Positions 27,346-35,180 of a DNA stretch of 64,000 bases are shown here, in pieces. The translations under genes and the position numbers were made by a program. The notes beneath the pieces are model-generated. The model did no database searches and was not told the DNA's origin. It saw only the letters and a list, made by a program, of their open reading frames with translations. The stretch comes from Clostridium sp. BSD9I1 (GTDB taxonomy: Bacteria > Bacillota > Clostridia > Clostridiales > Clostridiaceae). Numbering within the stretch: the first letter of the stretch is position 1; each line of letters starts with the position of its first letter. The DNA is taken from positions 57,418-121,417 of the forward strand of contig NZ_FYAM01000026.1 of assembly GCF_900185645.1 (NCBI RefSeq), read 5' to 3'.

Positions 27346-28278
27346 TTACTTAAGACTTTCATATACTTCCTTTAAATTACTCTCCATACTTTGTATGTAG
27401 TTTTTATTATCTTCACTGGATTCCACAGTATATATAGTTTTTATATCTGCGCCAACTTCCTTTGCTAAAGTTTCAGATACTTTGGGGCTTACCATATCTT
27501 CTACAAATATTGTTTTTACCTTATTTTCTTTGCAGTAATCTGTAAGTGTCTTAAGTTTTTTAGGGGTTGGTTCTCCCTCTGCAAATACTCCTTCTACACT
27601 ATTTTGCTTTAATCCAAAATCTCTACAAAAATATGCAAAAGCAGCATGCCCAGTAACAAAATTTTTATTTTTTAAAGCCTGAAATTTAGGTTGATACTCA
27701 TTTAATAACTTATCTAGTTCACCTTCAAATTGTTTATAATTTTTTTCATAAAAGTCTTTGTTTTTTTCATCAATCTTTATTAATACATCCGCTATATTTT
27801 TAGCTTGAACTTTTGCGCTAGTAAGTCCTAACCATGTATGTGGATCATAATCTCCATGCTCCTGATCTTCTTCACTCTCATGTTCTTCAACTTCTATAGC
27901 CTCAACATTTTTGGATGATTCCACTTTTACTAAATCTTTATTTTGAAGATTAGAAATTACTTTGTCTACCCATGGCTCCATATTAAGTCCATTATAAACA
28001 AATATATCCGCATTTTCTATATTTATTAAATCCTTTGCTCTCGGATCGAAATCATGTGGTTCACTACCGTTTGGAATAATCGTCTCCACTTGAACTTTAT
28101 CTCCTCCTACAGCTTCTGCAAATTCCTTTAGAGGATTAAATGTAACAGCAATTTTTATTTTTTCATTTCCATTTGATTCTATCTTAGTAGTTTGTTTTGT
28201 ATCAGTATTCTTATTACATGCCACCAAAGACATCATTAATAATATAACAGTAATCAAATATAATAGTTTTTTCTTCAT
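27346..28278 (-). CDS. znuA: Zinc ABC transporter substrate-binding lipoprotein
   Basis: 310 aa. Lipoprotein signal with lipobox LVAC (Cys21). Cluster A-1 metal-binding fold: His in EPHDFDPRA (about 75-83), an acidic His-rich loop (EEHESEEDQEHGDYDPH, about 128-144), His in VTGHAAFAYF and Asp/Glu in IFVEDMVSPKVSETLA. The His-rich loop is typical of zinc rather than manganese binders. It is divergent from znuCB with two palindromic operators between, so all three are probably repressed together by a Zur-type protein. Confidence 0.92.
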   Translation of the reverse strand: MKKKLLYLITVILLMMSLVACNKNTDTKQTTKIESNGNEKIKIAVTFNPLKEFAEAVGGDKVQVETIIPNGSEPHDFDPRAKDLINIENADIFVYNGLNMEPWVDKVISNLQNKDLVKVESSKNVEAIEVEEHESEEDQEHGDYDPHTWLGLTSAKVQAKNIADVLIKIDEKNKDFYEKNYKQFEGELDKLLNEYQPKFQALKNKNFVTGHAAFAYFCRDFGLKQNSVEGVFAEGEPTPKKLKTLTDYCKENKVKTIFVEDMVSPKVSETLAKEVGADIKTIYTVESSEDNKNYIQSMESNLKEVYESLK

Positions 28279-28304
28279 AACTTTCCTCTCCTTAAAATCA
28301 TTAC

Positions 28305-28321
28305 TTGCAAATGATTTGCAT
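28305..28321. promoter_or_regulatory. Zur-like operator 1 (znuA side)
   Basis: TTGCAAATGATTTGCAT, a palindrome with one mismatch, 27 bases before the znuA start. The same motif, perfect, occurs on the znuC side. Confidence 0.75.
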
Positions 28322-28375
28322 CTTAATAATATTATTCCACAATTTTACTGATGTCAAGTATATTTTTTAAGGATG

Positions 28376-28392
28376 TTGCAAATAATTTGCAA
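28376..28392. promoter_or_regulatory. Zur-like operator 2 over the znuC promoter
   Basis: TTGCAAATAATTTGCAA, a perfect 17-base palindrome. Its first half also serves as the -35 (TTGCAA), with TATAAT 18 bases later, so binding here would block znuC transcription. Confidence 0.8.
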
Positions 28393-28437
28393 ATAGGTAT
28401 ATAATATTTATGATACTTTCAAGAAAGGAGTTAATCT

Positions 28438-29136
28438 ATGATTGAGATAAATAATTTACATTTTTCCTATAGCGGAAAGCAGCCTTATATTTTAGAAAAT
28501 GTAAATTTGAATATACACCAAGGGGATTATATTTCCGTAGTTGGAGAAAATGGCAGTAGCAAAAGTACCCTTGTTAAGCTCATTTTAACTTTATTGAAAC
28601 CATGCAGTGGTAATATAAATTTGCATACAAATAAAATAGGATATGTTCCTCAGCGCGGAGAAAACTTTAATTCAGAGTTTCCTATAACTGTAGAGGAAAT
28701 ATTGAAGCTTCATCAAAGGGTCCTAAAAAGAAAAGAAAAAAATCTTATACAAGATTCGCTATCCCTTGTTGGAATGGAAAATTTTAAAAAACACCTAATA
28801 GGAAATCTCTCTGGAGGCCAACAGCAAAAGGTGTTTATAGCAAGAGCTATTATGGGCAATCCTGACATTATAATACTTGATGAACCTTCAACTGGAATTG
28901 ACACCAAAAGTCAAGGAGATATATATTCATTTTTAAAAAACTTAAATACCAAATTGGGTACAACTATATTGTCTGTTGAGCACAATATAGATGCAGTACT
29001 GAAGTATTCAACTCATGTAATTAGAATGGATAGAGGGAGCGCTTATTTTTATGACATATCCGATTATAAAAAGTATTTAAATGATTCTAAAAACCATTCC
29101 CCTAACTGTGATTGCTTAAAACTTGTAAACAAATAA
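28438..29136 (+). CDS. znuC: Zinc ABC transporter ATPase
   Basis: 232 aa. Walker A reads GENGSSKST (about 37-45) with Ser where most ATPases have the third Gly; several Gram-positive zinc/manganese ATPases have Ala there, so this is tolerated. The ABC signature LSGGQQQKVFIARA and Walker B DIIILDEPSTG are intact, with H-loop VEHN. The tail HSPNCDCLKL carries a His/Cys cluster that may bind metal. First gene after the palindromic operator, 16 bases before znuB. Confidence 0.92.
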   Translation: MIEINNLHFSYSGKQPYILENVNLNIHQGDYISVVGENGSSKSTLVKLILTLLKPCSGNINLHTNKIGYVPQRGENFNSEFPITVEEILKLHQRVLKRKEKNLIQDSLSLVGMENFKKHLIGNLSGGQQQKVFIARAIMGNPDIIILDEPSTGIDTKSQGDIYSFLKNLNTKLGTTILSVEHNIDAVLKYSTHVIRMDRGSAYFYDISDYKKYLNDSKNHSPNCDCLKLVNK

Positions 29137-29152
29137 TTTTTAGGAGGTTACT

Positions 29153-29950
29153 ATGCTTCAATATACATTTATACAAAATGCACTTATAGCAGCCTTCTTA
29201 ATTGCACTGCTTTGTCCTTCTGTAGGAACATTTTTAGTGCTTAAGAGATATTCTATGATGGGAGACACCCTATCTCATGCTTCCTTTGCAGGGGTAGCCA
29301 TAGGTCTTGTGGCAGGCTTTAATCCCATATTAAGTGCCTTTATATTCACTTCTATATGCGCTATATTTATAGAAGTATTAAGAAATTATTACAAAAAATA
29401 TTCAGAGCTTATACTTGTAATTGTAATGACATTATGTTTAGGAATTGCTATAACGCTGATAAGTACAGGAAAAGCTTCTGCAAATGTTAATTCATTTTTA
29501 TTTGGAAGTATACTTACTGTTACTCGTGAAGATTTATATACTATATTAATATTAAGTATAGTATGTATTTGTTTGTTAATATCTTTATTTAATAAAATTG
29601 CCTATGTTACATTTGATGAGGATGGCGCAAAAATAGCAGGGCTAAATATTAAACTAATAAATTATATTTTTGCTCTTTTAGTAGGAACTACCATTGCTGT
29701 TTCCATGAGAATAATGGGGATACTTGTAGTCTCTTCTATGATAGCGGTGCCAGTAGCTACAGCAATGCAATTAAACAAAGGATTTAGGCTTACATTTATA
29801 TATTCTTTAATATTTGGACTTTTAGATATAATGGTTGGACTATTCACCTCATTTTACATAGATTGTGCCCCTGGTGGAACCATTGCCATTACTTCAGTTG
29901 TAATACTTATAATTACTATAACCTTCTCAAAAATAAAATGTACAAACTAA
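29153..29950 (+). CDS. znuB: Zinc ABC transporter permease
   Basis: 265 aa, about eight membrane helices. Family marks of ABC-3 metal permeases: LVLKRYSMMGDTLSHASFAGVAIGL (about 27-51), FGSILTVTREDL and VSSMIAVPVATAMQL. An AGGAGG site precedes the ATG. Forms the channel that takes zinc from ZnuA. Confidence 0.92.
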   Translation: MLQYTFIQNALIAAFLIALLCPSVGTFLVLKRYSMMGDTLSHASFAGVAIGLVAGFNPILSAFIFTSICAIFIEVLRNYYKKYSELILVIVMTLCLGIAITLISTGKASANVNSFLFGSILTVTREDLYTILILSIVCICLLISLFNKIAYVTFDEDGAKIAGLNIKLINYIFALLVGTTIAVSMRIMGILVVSSMIAVPVATAMQLNKGFRLTFIYSLIFGLLDIMVGLFTSFYIDCAPGGTIAITSVVILIITITFSKIKCTN

Positions 29951-29998
29951 TACTTTGTCATTACATAAATTACCATAACATACTTTAGTTAATACAAA

Positions 29999-30027
29999 TT
30001 GACAGTTAATAATGTTTATTATATAAT
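29999..30027 (+). promoter_or_regulatory. Consensus promoter of the Fur-family regulator
   Basis: TTGACA, a 17-base spacer and TATAAT, perfect sigma-A consensus. The spacer holds AT-rich imperfect symmetry (TTAATAAT / ATTATATAA) that could be an autoregulatory box. Confidence 0.85.
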
Positions 30028-30056
30028 ATACTTAATCTATAAGAAGGATGGTGTTT

Positions 30057-30494
30057 ATGAATAATATTACTGCTATTTTTAAAGAAAAAAAATTAAAACT
30101 TACTCCTCAACGTATTGCAGTATATAAATATCTTAAATCCACAGTGGAACACCCTTCTGCAGAAACTATTTATAAGGCATTACAGCCTGAGTATCCTACA
30201 ATGAGTTTAGCAACGGTATATAAAGCCTTAAAAACTCTTGTGGAAGTAGATTTAGTGCAAGAGCTGAATGTTGGAGAAGGTAATTTTAGATATGATGGAA
30301 ACACTTGTCCTCACTCCCACATACAATGTTTACAATGCGGAAGAGTAGAAGATATTAAAGATGTATGTTTTTCAGATTTAAATGAAAAAATTGCACCTTA
30401 TACAAATTATGAGGTTCTTACAAATCAAATTTATTTTTATGGTCTTTGTAATGAGTGTAAGCAAAATAAAGATACATTAACAGAAGCAGACTAA
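30057..30494 (+). CDS. Fur-family metalloregulator (PerR- or Zur-type)
   Basis: Start chosen at ATG 30057, spaced 5-7 bases from GAAGGATGG; ATG 30048 lies inside that site. 145 aa: a winged helix (LTPQRIAVYKYLKS, YPTMSLATVYKAL) and a dimer domain with a structural zinc site CxxC twice (CLQCGR, CNEC). Regulatory ligands line up as His (EHPSAETIY), Asp (RYDGN), HSH and Asp (VEDI), the set found in PerR rather than in B. subtilis Zur. The position behind znuCB points to Zur. Both remain possible. Confidence 0.85.
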   Translation: MNNITAIFKEKKLKLTPQRIAVYKYLKSTVEHPSAETIYKALQPEYPTMSLATVYKALKTLVEVDLVQELNVGEGNFRYDGNTCPHSHIQCLQCGRVEDIKDVCFSDLNEKIAPYTNYEVLTNQIYFYGLCNECKQNKDTLTEAD

Positions 30495-30496
30495 TA

Positions 30497-31735
30497 TTAG
30501 CCTGCTTCTTCTATTAGTTCTTTCCATTCATTTCCCGTATGCTTTTTATTTAATACTCCTTTTACTTTATTTGAGAATCCCTTCTGAATTTTTTCAGGCA
30601 AATTGTACATAAATAGTATACTGTTTTCATTACTTTCCTCTAAATGCTTTACCACTAAAGCAGAATTTCCCTTAAACACCTTATTTGCTTCTATATTTCC
30701 TGTTACAAATCCTTGCTTAGCTAACTTTTCCTGCATCTTCTTACCGTATACAAATTCTATAAATTTACCTACTTCGTTAGCATTTTTTGATTTAAGAGGT
30801 ATACACAATAAACTATTTACAATAACAGGTACATTTTCTTTAATAGATGTTGATTGAGCATAGCTAGTTATTAACCCTATATTTTTCTTTTCAAGTTCCT
30901 TCATATAATATGATATAGTTATGAGCATAGGTATTTCTCCTTCAGTAAGCTTATTTATTGAAGCCTTATTTCCCATTTCAAAAGTACTCTGAGTAACTAC
31001 TCCCTGTTTAGCTAAACTGTCCAAATAATTAAACATATTTTGAATTTCTTTTTTTTCTAGATATTTTCCCTTTGAACTATTGTATATGTTGTCTATATCA
31101 TACATATTACTTGTATTACCAGCTATAAGTGCTGCAATTACATTGTTTACATCAACATCTTCTGTAACCAATACTGGAATTTTAATAGACTCCTTATTTA
31201 CCTTTTTCATCACTTCATATGCTTCACCTAATGTTTTTGGAGGATTTACATTATACTTCTTTAGCGCATCCTTATTGTATGCAACTTCTAAAGTATACGG
31301 AATTAGTGATATTCCATAGGATTTATCTAAATATCTTCCATAAGAACTAACTACCTTATAATACTTTTCATTTAATTTTATCTTATCATGATAAGACTGT
31401 ACATCTTGGAGAAGTCCTTTATTTTGCATTTCTATCATTTTATTTCTAGAGGTAAATATTATATCTCCTTCTTGTTTATCTCCATCGTTCATTATGCTTT
31501 CTCCAAGTGAGCTATTAATAATAATATTAACGTCCTTATTTTCTTTCTTATATTCATCAATTATAGCTCTTAATATACTAAGAGAATGGTTATCTTTAAT
31601 TTCCACTTGCATTACTAAGTCCTTATTTTTATTTTCTTCCTTCTTTCCTCTATTGCAGCTTATAAAAGCTATTGAAATACACACAAGTAATACGAGTACA
31701 GTTAAAAACTTCTTCTTTCGAAAGAACTTAGCCAT
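30497..31735 (-). CDS. Orphan extracellular solute-binding lipoprotein
   Basis: 412 aa. Basic N-terminus, hydrophobic stretch and lipobox FISC (Cys ~27) make it a lipoprotein. The body fits the family-1 solute-binding proteins: NKDALKKYNVNPPKTLGEAYEVMKKV, cited in part as the hinge region near residue 155-180, and a C-terminal KFIEFVYGKKMQEKLAKQGFVTG (about 325-347). Sugars or polyamine-like ligands are possible. No permease or ATPase is adjacent. It converges with the Fur-family gene, 2 bases apart, and is preceded by a structured leader with a terminator. Confidence 0.75.
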   Translation of the reverse strand: MAKFFRKKKFLTVLVLLVCISIAFISCNRGKKEENKNKDLVMQVEIKDNHSLSILRAIIDEYKKENKDVNIIINSSLGESIMNDGDKQEGDIIFTSRNKMIEMQNKGLLQDVQSYHDKIKLNEKYYKVVSSYGRYLDKSYGISLIPYTLEVAYNKDALKKYNVNPPKTLGEAYEVMKKVNKESIKIPVLVTEDVDVNNVIAALIAGNTSNMYDIDNIYNSSKGKYLEKKEIQNMFNYLDSLAKQGVVTQSTFEMGNKASINKLTEGEIPMLITISYYMKELEKKNIGLITSYAQSTSIKENVPVIVNSLLCIPLKSKNANEVGKFIEFVYGKKMQEKLAKQGFVTGNIEANKVFKGNSALVVKHLEESNENSILFMYNLPEKIQKGFSNKVKGVLNKKHTGNEWKELIEEAG

Positions 31736-31813
31736 TATATCACCTCAACTTTAACTTTATATAAAGCATTATCTAAAGTATATTGTGTGCATTAATTATG
31801 ATTTTTATTATAT

Positions 31814-31846
31814 CAAAAAAAAGAAACGGGACCGTTATACGGTCCC
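31814..31846 (-). terminator. Terminator inside the lipoprotein leader
   Basis: An 8-bp GC-rich stem GGGACCGT / ACGGTCCC with a 3-base loop, followed by GTTTC and eight T on the minus strand, 79 bases before the lipoprotein start. It also ends transcripts from the WYL regulator gene. Confidence 0.85.
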
Positions 31847-31947
31847 AAAGGGGGATGGGGGGTTCTTGCATTAAACAAAATTTTATAAGTTTGCTTAATG
31901 CTTAGGAGATTTTATCTCCTTTACAATTATTATGATATCCCGTTTCC
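31814..31947 (-). ncRNA. Structured leader RNA with terminator and competing 5' helix upstream of the solute-binding lipoprotein
   Basis: On the minus strand an extended region with TATAAA (31953-31958) would start transcripts at about 31946, so the RNA begins GGAAACGGGA. Downstream: hairpin GGAGAT-AAA-ATCTCC (about 31906-31920), a hairpin closed by GCATTAA / TTAATGC (about 31870-31903), a single-stranded C-rich link (CCCCCCATCCCCC), then the terminator GGGACCGT / ACGGTCCC (31828-31846) and a T-run. The first ten bases can pair with TCCCGTTTC (31823-31831) plus a G-U pair, which would break the terminator. This is a mutually exclusive pair as in riboswitches or attenuators. No known class recognised. 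Confidence 0.5.
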
Positions 31948-31973
31948 TATCTTTTATACATCCATTAAAATTT

Positions 31974-32930
31974 TTATTTATAAAAATTTATTAACTTATC
32001 TATTTCTTGCCCTATTTCTTTTCTTAAGCTTCCAGGTTCCAAAACTTCTGCTTCTCCACCGAAACCTAGTATCCAGGATTTTATATCTCCTATGTCATCT
32101 AAGAATAAACTTAATATTATTCTTCCATCCCTTTCATCTTCTATAATTTGATTTGGGGACCACTTTATTCCTTTTATGAATTTACTTATCGAACTATTAA
32201 ATCTTATTTTTACTAAGATCTTTTCTCCTGAAAACACTCCCCACTGCTCTTTCAAATACTTATTTAATGAAAAATCACGAGGTTTTATGAATATAAAATT
32301 TACTATTTTAAATTCATAGATTTTAGATAACCTTAAGGCCTCTACTTTATTATTTTCATGACAATAGCAAATTATAAACCATTCTCCATCCTTGTAAATT
32401 AAGTTATATGGGTCTATTGTATTTTCTCCTATTTCATTTTTGTTTTCACAAACATATTTTATATTAAGAGATCTTCCCTTATCCATAGAAGTATTTATGT
32501 ATTCTATCTTTTCATCTAAATTTAATTTACAGCCCACTTTATTTAAATCAAACTTATGGCTTTTATAGATATTATCTAAATCTTCATGCTCTCCTATGCA
32601 AGTAGTCTTTATTTTTATAACTGCATTTTTCAAATCTTTCCTTAATGGGAATTCGTCATTACAATTTATTATTTCTTCTGCTACTAAAATTGCATGTAAT
32701 TCCTCTAAAGTTAATTTGGGAGTTTTCATATAAAATTCTTCATCTATATAAAAACCACCATATCTCCCCTTTTTAGTATGGATAGGTATATTAGCTAGAT
32801 TTAAATTACTTATATATCTATAAATAGTTTTTTTATCTACATTTAAGGTTTCGGCTAGTTCCGAAGCTGTTGTAAATTTTTTATGTTGTAAAGTTAATAA
32901 AAGCTGCATCAAATGGGAAATCTTAGACAT
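31974..32930 (-). CDS. HTH-WYL transcription regulator
   Basis: 318 aa. DeoR-type winged helix at 5-60 (TASELAETLNVDKKTIYRYISNL), then a helical linker and a WYL domain (about 140-220, DPYNLIYKDGEWFIICYC, where the WYL triad is WFI) and a WCX C-terminal extension (about 235-310). Such regulators bind small ligands or nucleic acids through the WYL pocket. Divergent from the bactofilin gene. It may control the next gene leftward, the solute-binding lipoprotein, but they are separated by a structured leader. Confidence 0.85.
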   Translation of the reverse strand: MSKISHLMQLLLTLQHKKFTTASELAETLNVDKKTIYRYISNLNLANIPIHTKKGRYGGFYIDEEFYMKTPKLTLEELHAILVAEEIINCNDEFPLRKDLKNAVIKIKTTCIGEHEDLDNIYKSHKFDLNKVGCKLNLDEKIEYINTSMDKGRSLNIKYVCENKNEIGENTIDPYNLIYKDGEWFIICYCHENNKVEALRLSKIYEFKIVNFIFIKPRDFSLNKYLKEQWGVFSGEKILVKIRFNSSISKFIKGIKWSPNQIIEDERDGRIILSLFLDDIGDIKSWILGFGGEAEVLEPGSLRKEIGQEIDKLINFYK

Positions 32931-33094
32931 GAACTTCTCCTCCTACCTACTTATATATAGACTATCGTCCTTTAACTAATAAATTTTAGTAAATTTATTA
33001 TAAAAGATAAATAAAATTATATTTTATTCATAATTTTATGATTTATAAAATATAAATATCTTAATTGTACAGATAAGTTAAAGGAGGTATTTAT

Positions 33095-33469
33095 ATGTTT
33101 AAATCCAATGAAAAAGAAACTCCCATAAATAAAATTGAAACACTTATTGGTGAAGGATGTAGTATTATCGGATCTTTAAAAGGTGATGATTTGCTTAAAA
33201 TTGATGGATATATAGAAGGTAATATAACATGGCAAAATGATATAATCTTTGGGTCCACAGGATATTGCAAAGGAAATATATACTGTAAAACAGCCTATGT
33301 AAATGGTAAAATAGATGGAAATATAACCTGCGAAGAAACCCTCTGTGTTGAGTCTTATGGAAAAATAACAGGCGATATTAATGTAAAAAATATTATAATA
33401 AAAGATGGTGGAATTTTTCAGGGCAATTGTTCAATATGTAATGCAGATGATTTTAATAGCTTGGAATAG
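33095..33469 (+). CDS. Bactofilin
   Basis: 124 aa with the right-handed beta-helix bactofilin repeats: IGEGCSIIGSLKGDDLLKIDGYIEGNI at about 18-44, then SYGKITGDINVKNIIIKDGGIFQGN. It assembles cytoskeletal filaments without nucleotide. AAAGGAGG precedes the ATG. Flanked by a bidirectional terminator. Confidence 0.9.
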   Translation: MFKSNEKETPINKIETLIGEGCSIIGSLKGDDLLKIDGYIEGNITWQNDIIFGSTGYCKGNIYCKTAYVNGKIDGNITCEETLCVESYGKITGDINVKNIIIKDGGIFQGNCSICNADDFNSLE

Positions 33470-33472
33470 CAT

Positions 33473-33512
33473 AAAAAATAATAGAAAGACATCTGTCTTT
33501 CTATTATTTTTT
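33473..33512. terminator. Bidirectional terminator
   Basis: Stem of 19 bp, AAAAAATAATAGAAAGACA paired with its complement, with a 2-4-base loop. It separates the convergent bactofilin and the low-complexity gene. Confidence 0.9.
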
Positions 33513-33513
33513 A

Positions 33514-33927
33514 TTACCCATTCATTGTCCTGCTTAAGGAATAAATTTGTATTATTCTATCTATAAGTATTGCTTTGTCTGGAGTTAACATAGGCTTTAG
33601 AGTATAAAGTAGTTGAAGAGTTTTATCTTGCACTGGGGGTATATTAGGCATGTTACCTGTATCCCCTCTATTTTCCAAATTTCCCATAAGTGGATTGTTT
33701 GCTCCTAAGCTTTGCATAATGCTATTTAATTGTTCTTGGTCTATATTATTTAACATATCCATAATATTATTGCCATTCATATTGCTCATATTATTGATAG
33801 CGCTATTAATATTATTAGGGCTCTGTAAATTTTCTATATTATCATTGCTACCTCTGCGTCTGCTTCTGCCTCTTTCAATGTCTGCATCTCTATCTCTATC
33901 ACGTCTATGTCTTCTATGTTTAGACAT
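33514..33927 (-). CDS. Low-complexity Arg/Asn-rich protein, spore-associated by context
   Basis: 137 aa, no known domain recognised. Residues 1-27 are an Arg/His/Asp basic stretch (KHRRHRRDRDRDADIERGRSRRR). The middle is Asn/Met rich (NSAINNMSNMNGNNIMDML). A helical C-terminus (LLYTLKPMLTPDKAILIDRIIQIYSL, about 104-131) resembles short oligomerising segments. It is next to two Cys-rich proteins of spore-coat type on the same strand. Confidence 0.6.
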   Translation of the reverse strand: MSKHRRHRRDRDRDADIERGRSRRRGSNDNIENLQSPNNINSAINNMSNMNGNNIMDMLNNIDQEQLNSIMQSLGANNPLMGNLENRGDTGNMPNIPPVQDKTLQLLYTLKPMLTPDKAILIDRIIQIYSLSRTMNG

Positions 33928-34007
33928 TATAATCCTCCTATATAAAATTAATAAACCTTTCTTTATTAATAAGGAGGGCTAAAAAAGCCCCCCCTAATTA
34001 GCTAATA

Positions 34008-34283
34008 TTAGAATCCACAGCATGAACTTCCTAAGTTGTTACCACAACCTAAGCTAAATCTGTTGCTGTAGCATATTAAATAGTATAGAGTAATAAGATA
34101 CAATATACTGTTGTCTATGCATCCAGTACCACATTCATCGTCATCGTGGTGGCCTCTTCTGCATTTGAATTGAAGTGCTATTAATATTAATATTAATAGG
34201 CCGTTGCCTCCGCAACTGTTGCCTGCATAAGCACCTGCTACGCCGTAATCTCTACGGTTTCTGCAACAACATCTTTTTGACAT
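34008..34283 (-). CDS. Small Cys-rich membrane-anchored protein, coat-like
   Basis: 91 aa. It begins with a Cys/Arg run (SKRCCCRNRRDYG), then a hydrophobic segment GLLILILIALQFKC (28-41), RRGHHDDDECGTGC, a second hydrophobic segment (ILYLITLYYLICY, 60-72) and a Gly/Cys tail with SSCCGF. About twelve Cys. It looks like the small hydrophobic Cys-rich proteins of clostridial spore surfaces (YjcZ/CotX type), but no family is certain. Good ribosome site, own transcription likely with its neighbours. Confidence 0.6.
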   Translation of the reverse strand: MSKRCCCRNRRDYGVAGAYAGNSCGGNGLLILILIALQFKCRRGHHDDDECGTGCIDNSILYLITLYYLICYSNRFSLGCGNNLGSSCCGF

Positions 34284-34330
34284 GTTAAACCCCCCTTTCT
34301 ATGGGCATTGGTCTTTGATTTTATTGTAAT

Positions 34331-34843
34331 CTATTCTTCGGCTTGTGTTCTTGTATTTGCTCCACTTAAGTTCATTATACCGCCTAAGCCATCTCTACCT
34401 CCTCCGCATAAGCAGAGAAGTATAAATATAGCTATTATGAATATGAAGTTTCCTCCTCCGTAGCCATTACCATTTCCATAACCACAACCGCAGCTACTTC
34501 CATAGCCATTGCCACAGCCTCCACCATAGTTATCACATCCACAGCTACTATAGTTGTTAGTTGGACAGCAATAGTAGCAGCCTTCATAATCATCACAGCA
34601 GCATTTCCTCTTATGTTTGCGATGTCTACGTCTTCTGCTACAGCAATCATCATCATCGTCGCAAGGGCAGCATATATAGCCAGAATTCTTGTTTCCTATA
34701 TTCCCATAGCCGCATAGTATTAATAGTACTATAAGCCATAGAAATAAGTTGTTGGATCCTCCGCCTCCTCCTCCGAGCAATGACTTTGCTGAGAAGTTGC
34801 CGTCTTCACTCATTAAAGAGTTTAGCAAGCTGTTGAAATCCAC
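34331..34843 (-). CDS. Cys/Gly-rich protein with polybasic segment, coat-like
   Basis: 170 aa from a GTG with AAAGGAGG upstream. Regions: an N-terminal helix, Gly6 (24-29), a hydrophobic helix (LFLWLIVLLILCGYG, 33-47), CPCDDDDDCC, a strongly basic RRRRHRKHKRK (71-81), repeated Gly/Tyr/Cys blocks and a second hydrophobic helix (IFIIAIFILLCLC, ~133-145). More than 20 Cys. It suggests a disulfide-linked spore or coat protein; function unknown. An out-of-frame reading at 34435-34656 is a shadow of it. Confidence 0.65.
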   Translation of the reverse strand: MDFNSLLNSLMSEDGNFSAKSLLGGGGGGSNNLFLWLIVLLILCGYGNIGNKNSGYICCPCDDDDDCCSRRRRHRKHKRKCCCDDYEGCYYCCPTNNYSSCGCDNYGGGCGNGYGSSCGCGYGNGNGYGGGNFIFIIAIFILLCLCGGGRDGLGGIMNLSGANTRTQAEE

Positions 34844-35177
34844 TTTACTTCCTCCTTTCAGAAGTTTCTTCTATTCTTTTGTACTTCTAATATATACTAT
34901 TCTGCTTTTTTATTTTTGCTACTGTTCTAAAAACATTTTTTTGTGCATATACTTTATTTTCTCTTATAGTTTTATGAAATGATTTATGCATGATTTATGA
35001 AATCCTTGATTTTCTTATAAACCATTAAATCTTAACCCCTTGGGTAGATTTCTTATAAATCATTCATAGTATATATTATGAATATGTCAAGAAGTTGTGA
35101 TTAAAATAATATCTGTTAATAAACATTTTAAAAAAGGTATATTGAAAGTATTAAACTTTCAATATACCTTTAAATGT
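34844..35177. promoter_or_regulatory. Non-coding stretch with four related ATGATTTATR elements
   Basis: No gene seen. Two direct copies of ATGATTTATG at 34979-34988 and 34990-34999 are 11 bases apart. Two copies in reverse orientation lie at 35015-35025 (TTATAAACCAT) and 35053-35063 (TTATAAATCAT). They lie 130-220 bases upstream of the Cys-rich cluster. A terminator for the CPBP gene fills 35116-35180. Confidence 0.45.
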
Positions 35178-35180
35178 TTA
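35116..35180 (-). terminator. Terminator of the CPBP protease gene
   Basis: A 17-bp stem AAAGGTATATTGAAAGT / ACTTTCAATATACCTTT (35133-35171) with flanking AAACATTT / AAATGTTT extending the stem. It overlaps the end of the gene. Confidence 0.85.

Noticed and set aside
28561..28590. Frameshift or error in znuC Walker A
   Set aside because: Only Gly to Ser at one position; all other ATPase motifs are in frame and relatives tolerate small residues there.
34435..34656. 73-aa frame overlapping the Cys/Gly-rich gene
   Set aside because: Out-of-frame reading of a repetitive gene; the Met/Val/Ala bias is typical of a shifted Cys/Gly repeat.
33000..34843. Prophage or insertion sequence in the low-complexity region
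   Set aside because: No integrase, transposase, terminal repeats or attachment sites; the genes have normal ribosome sites and terminators.
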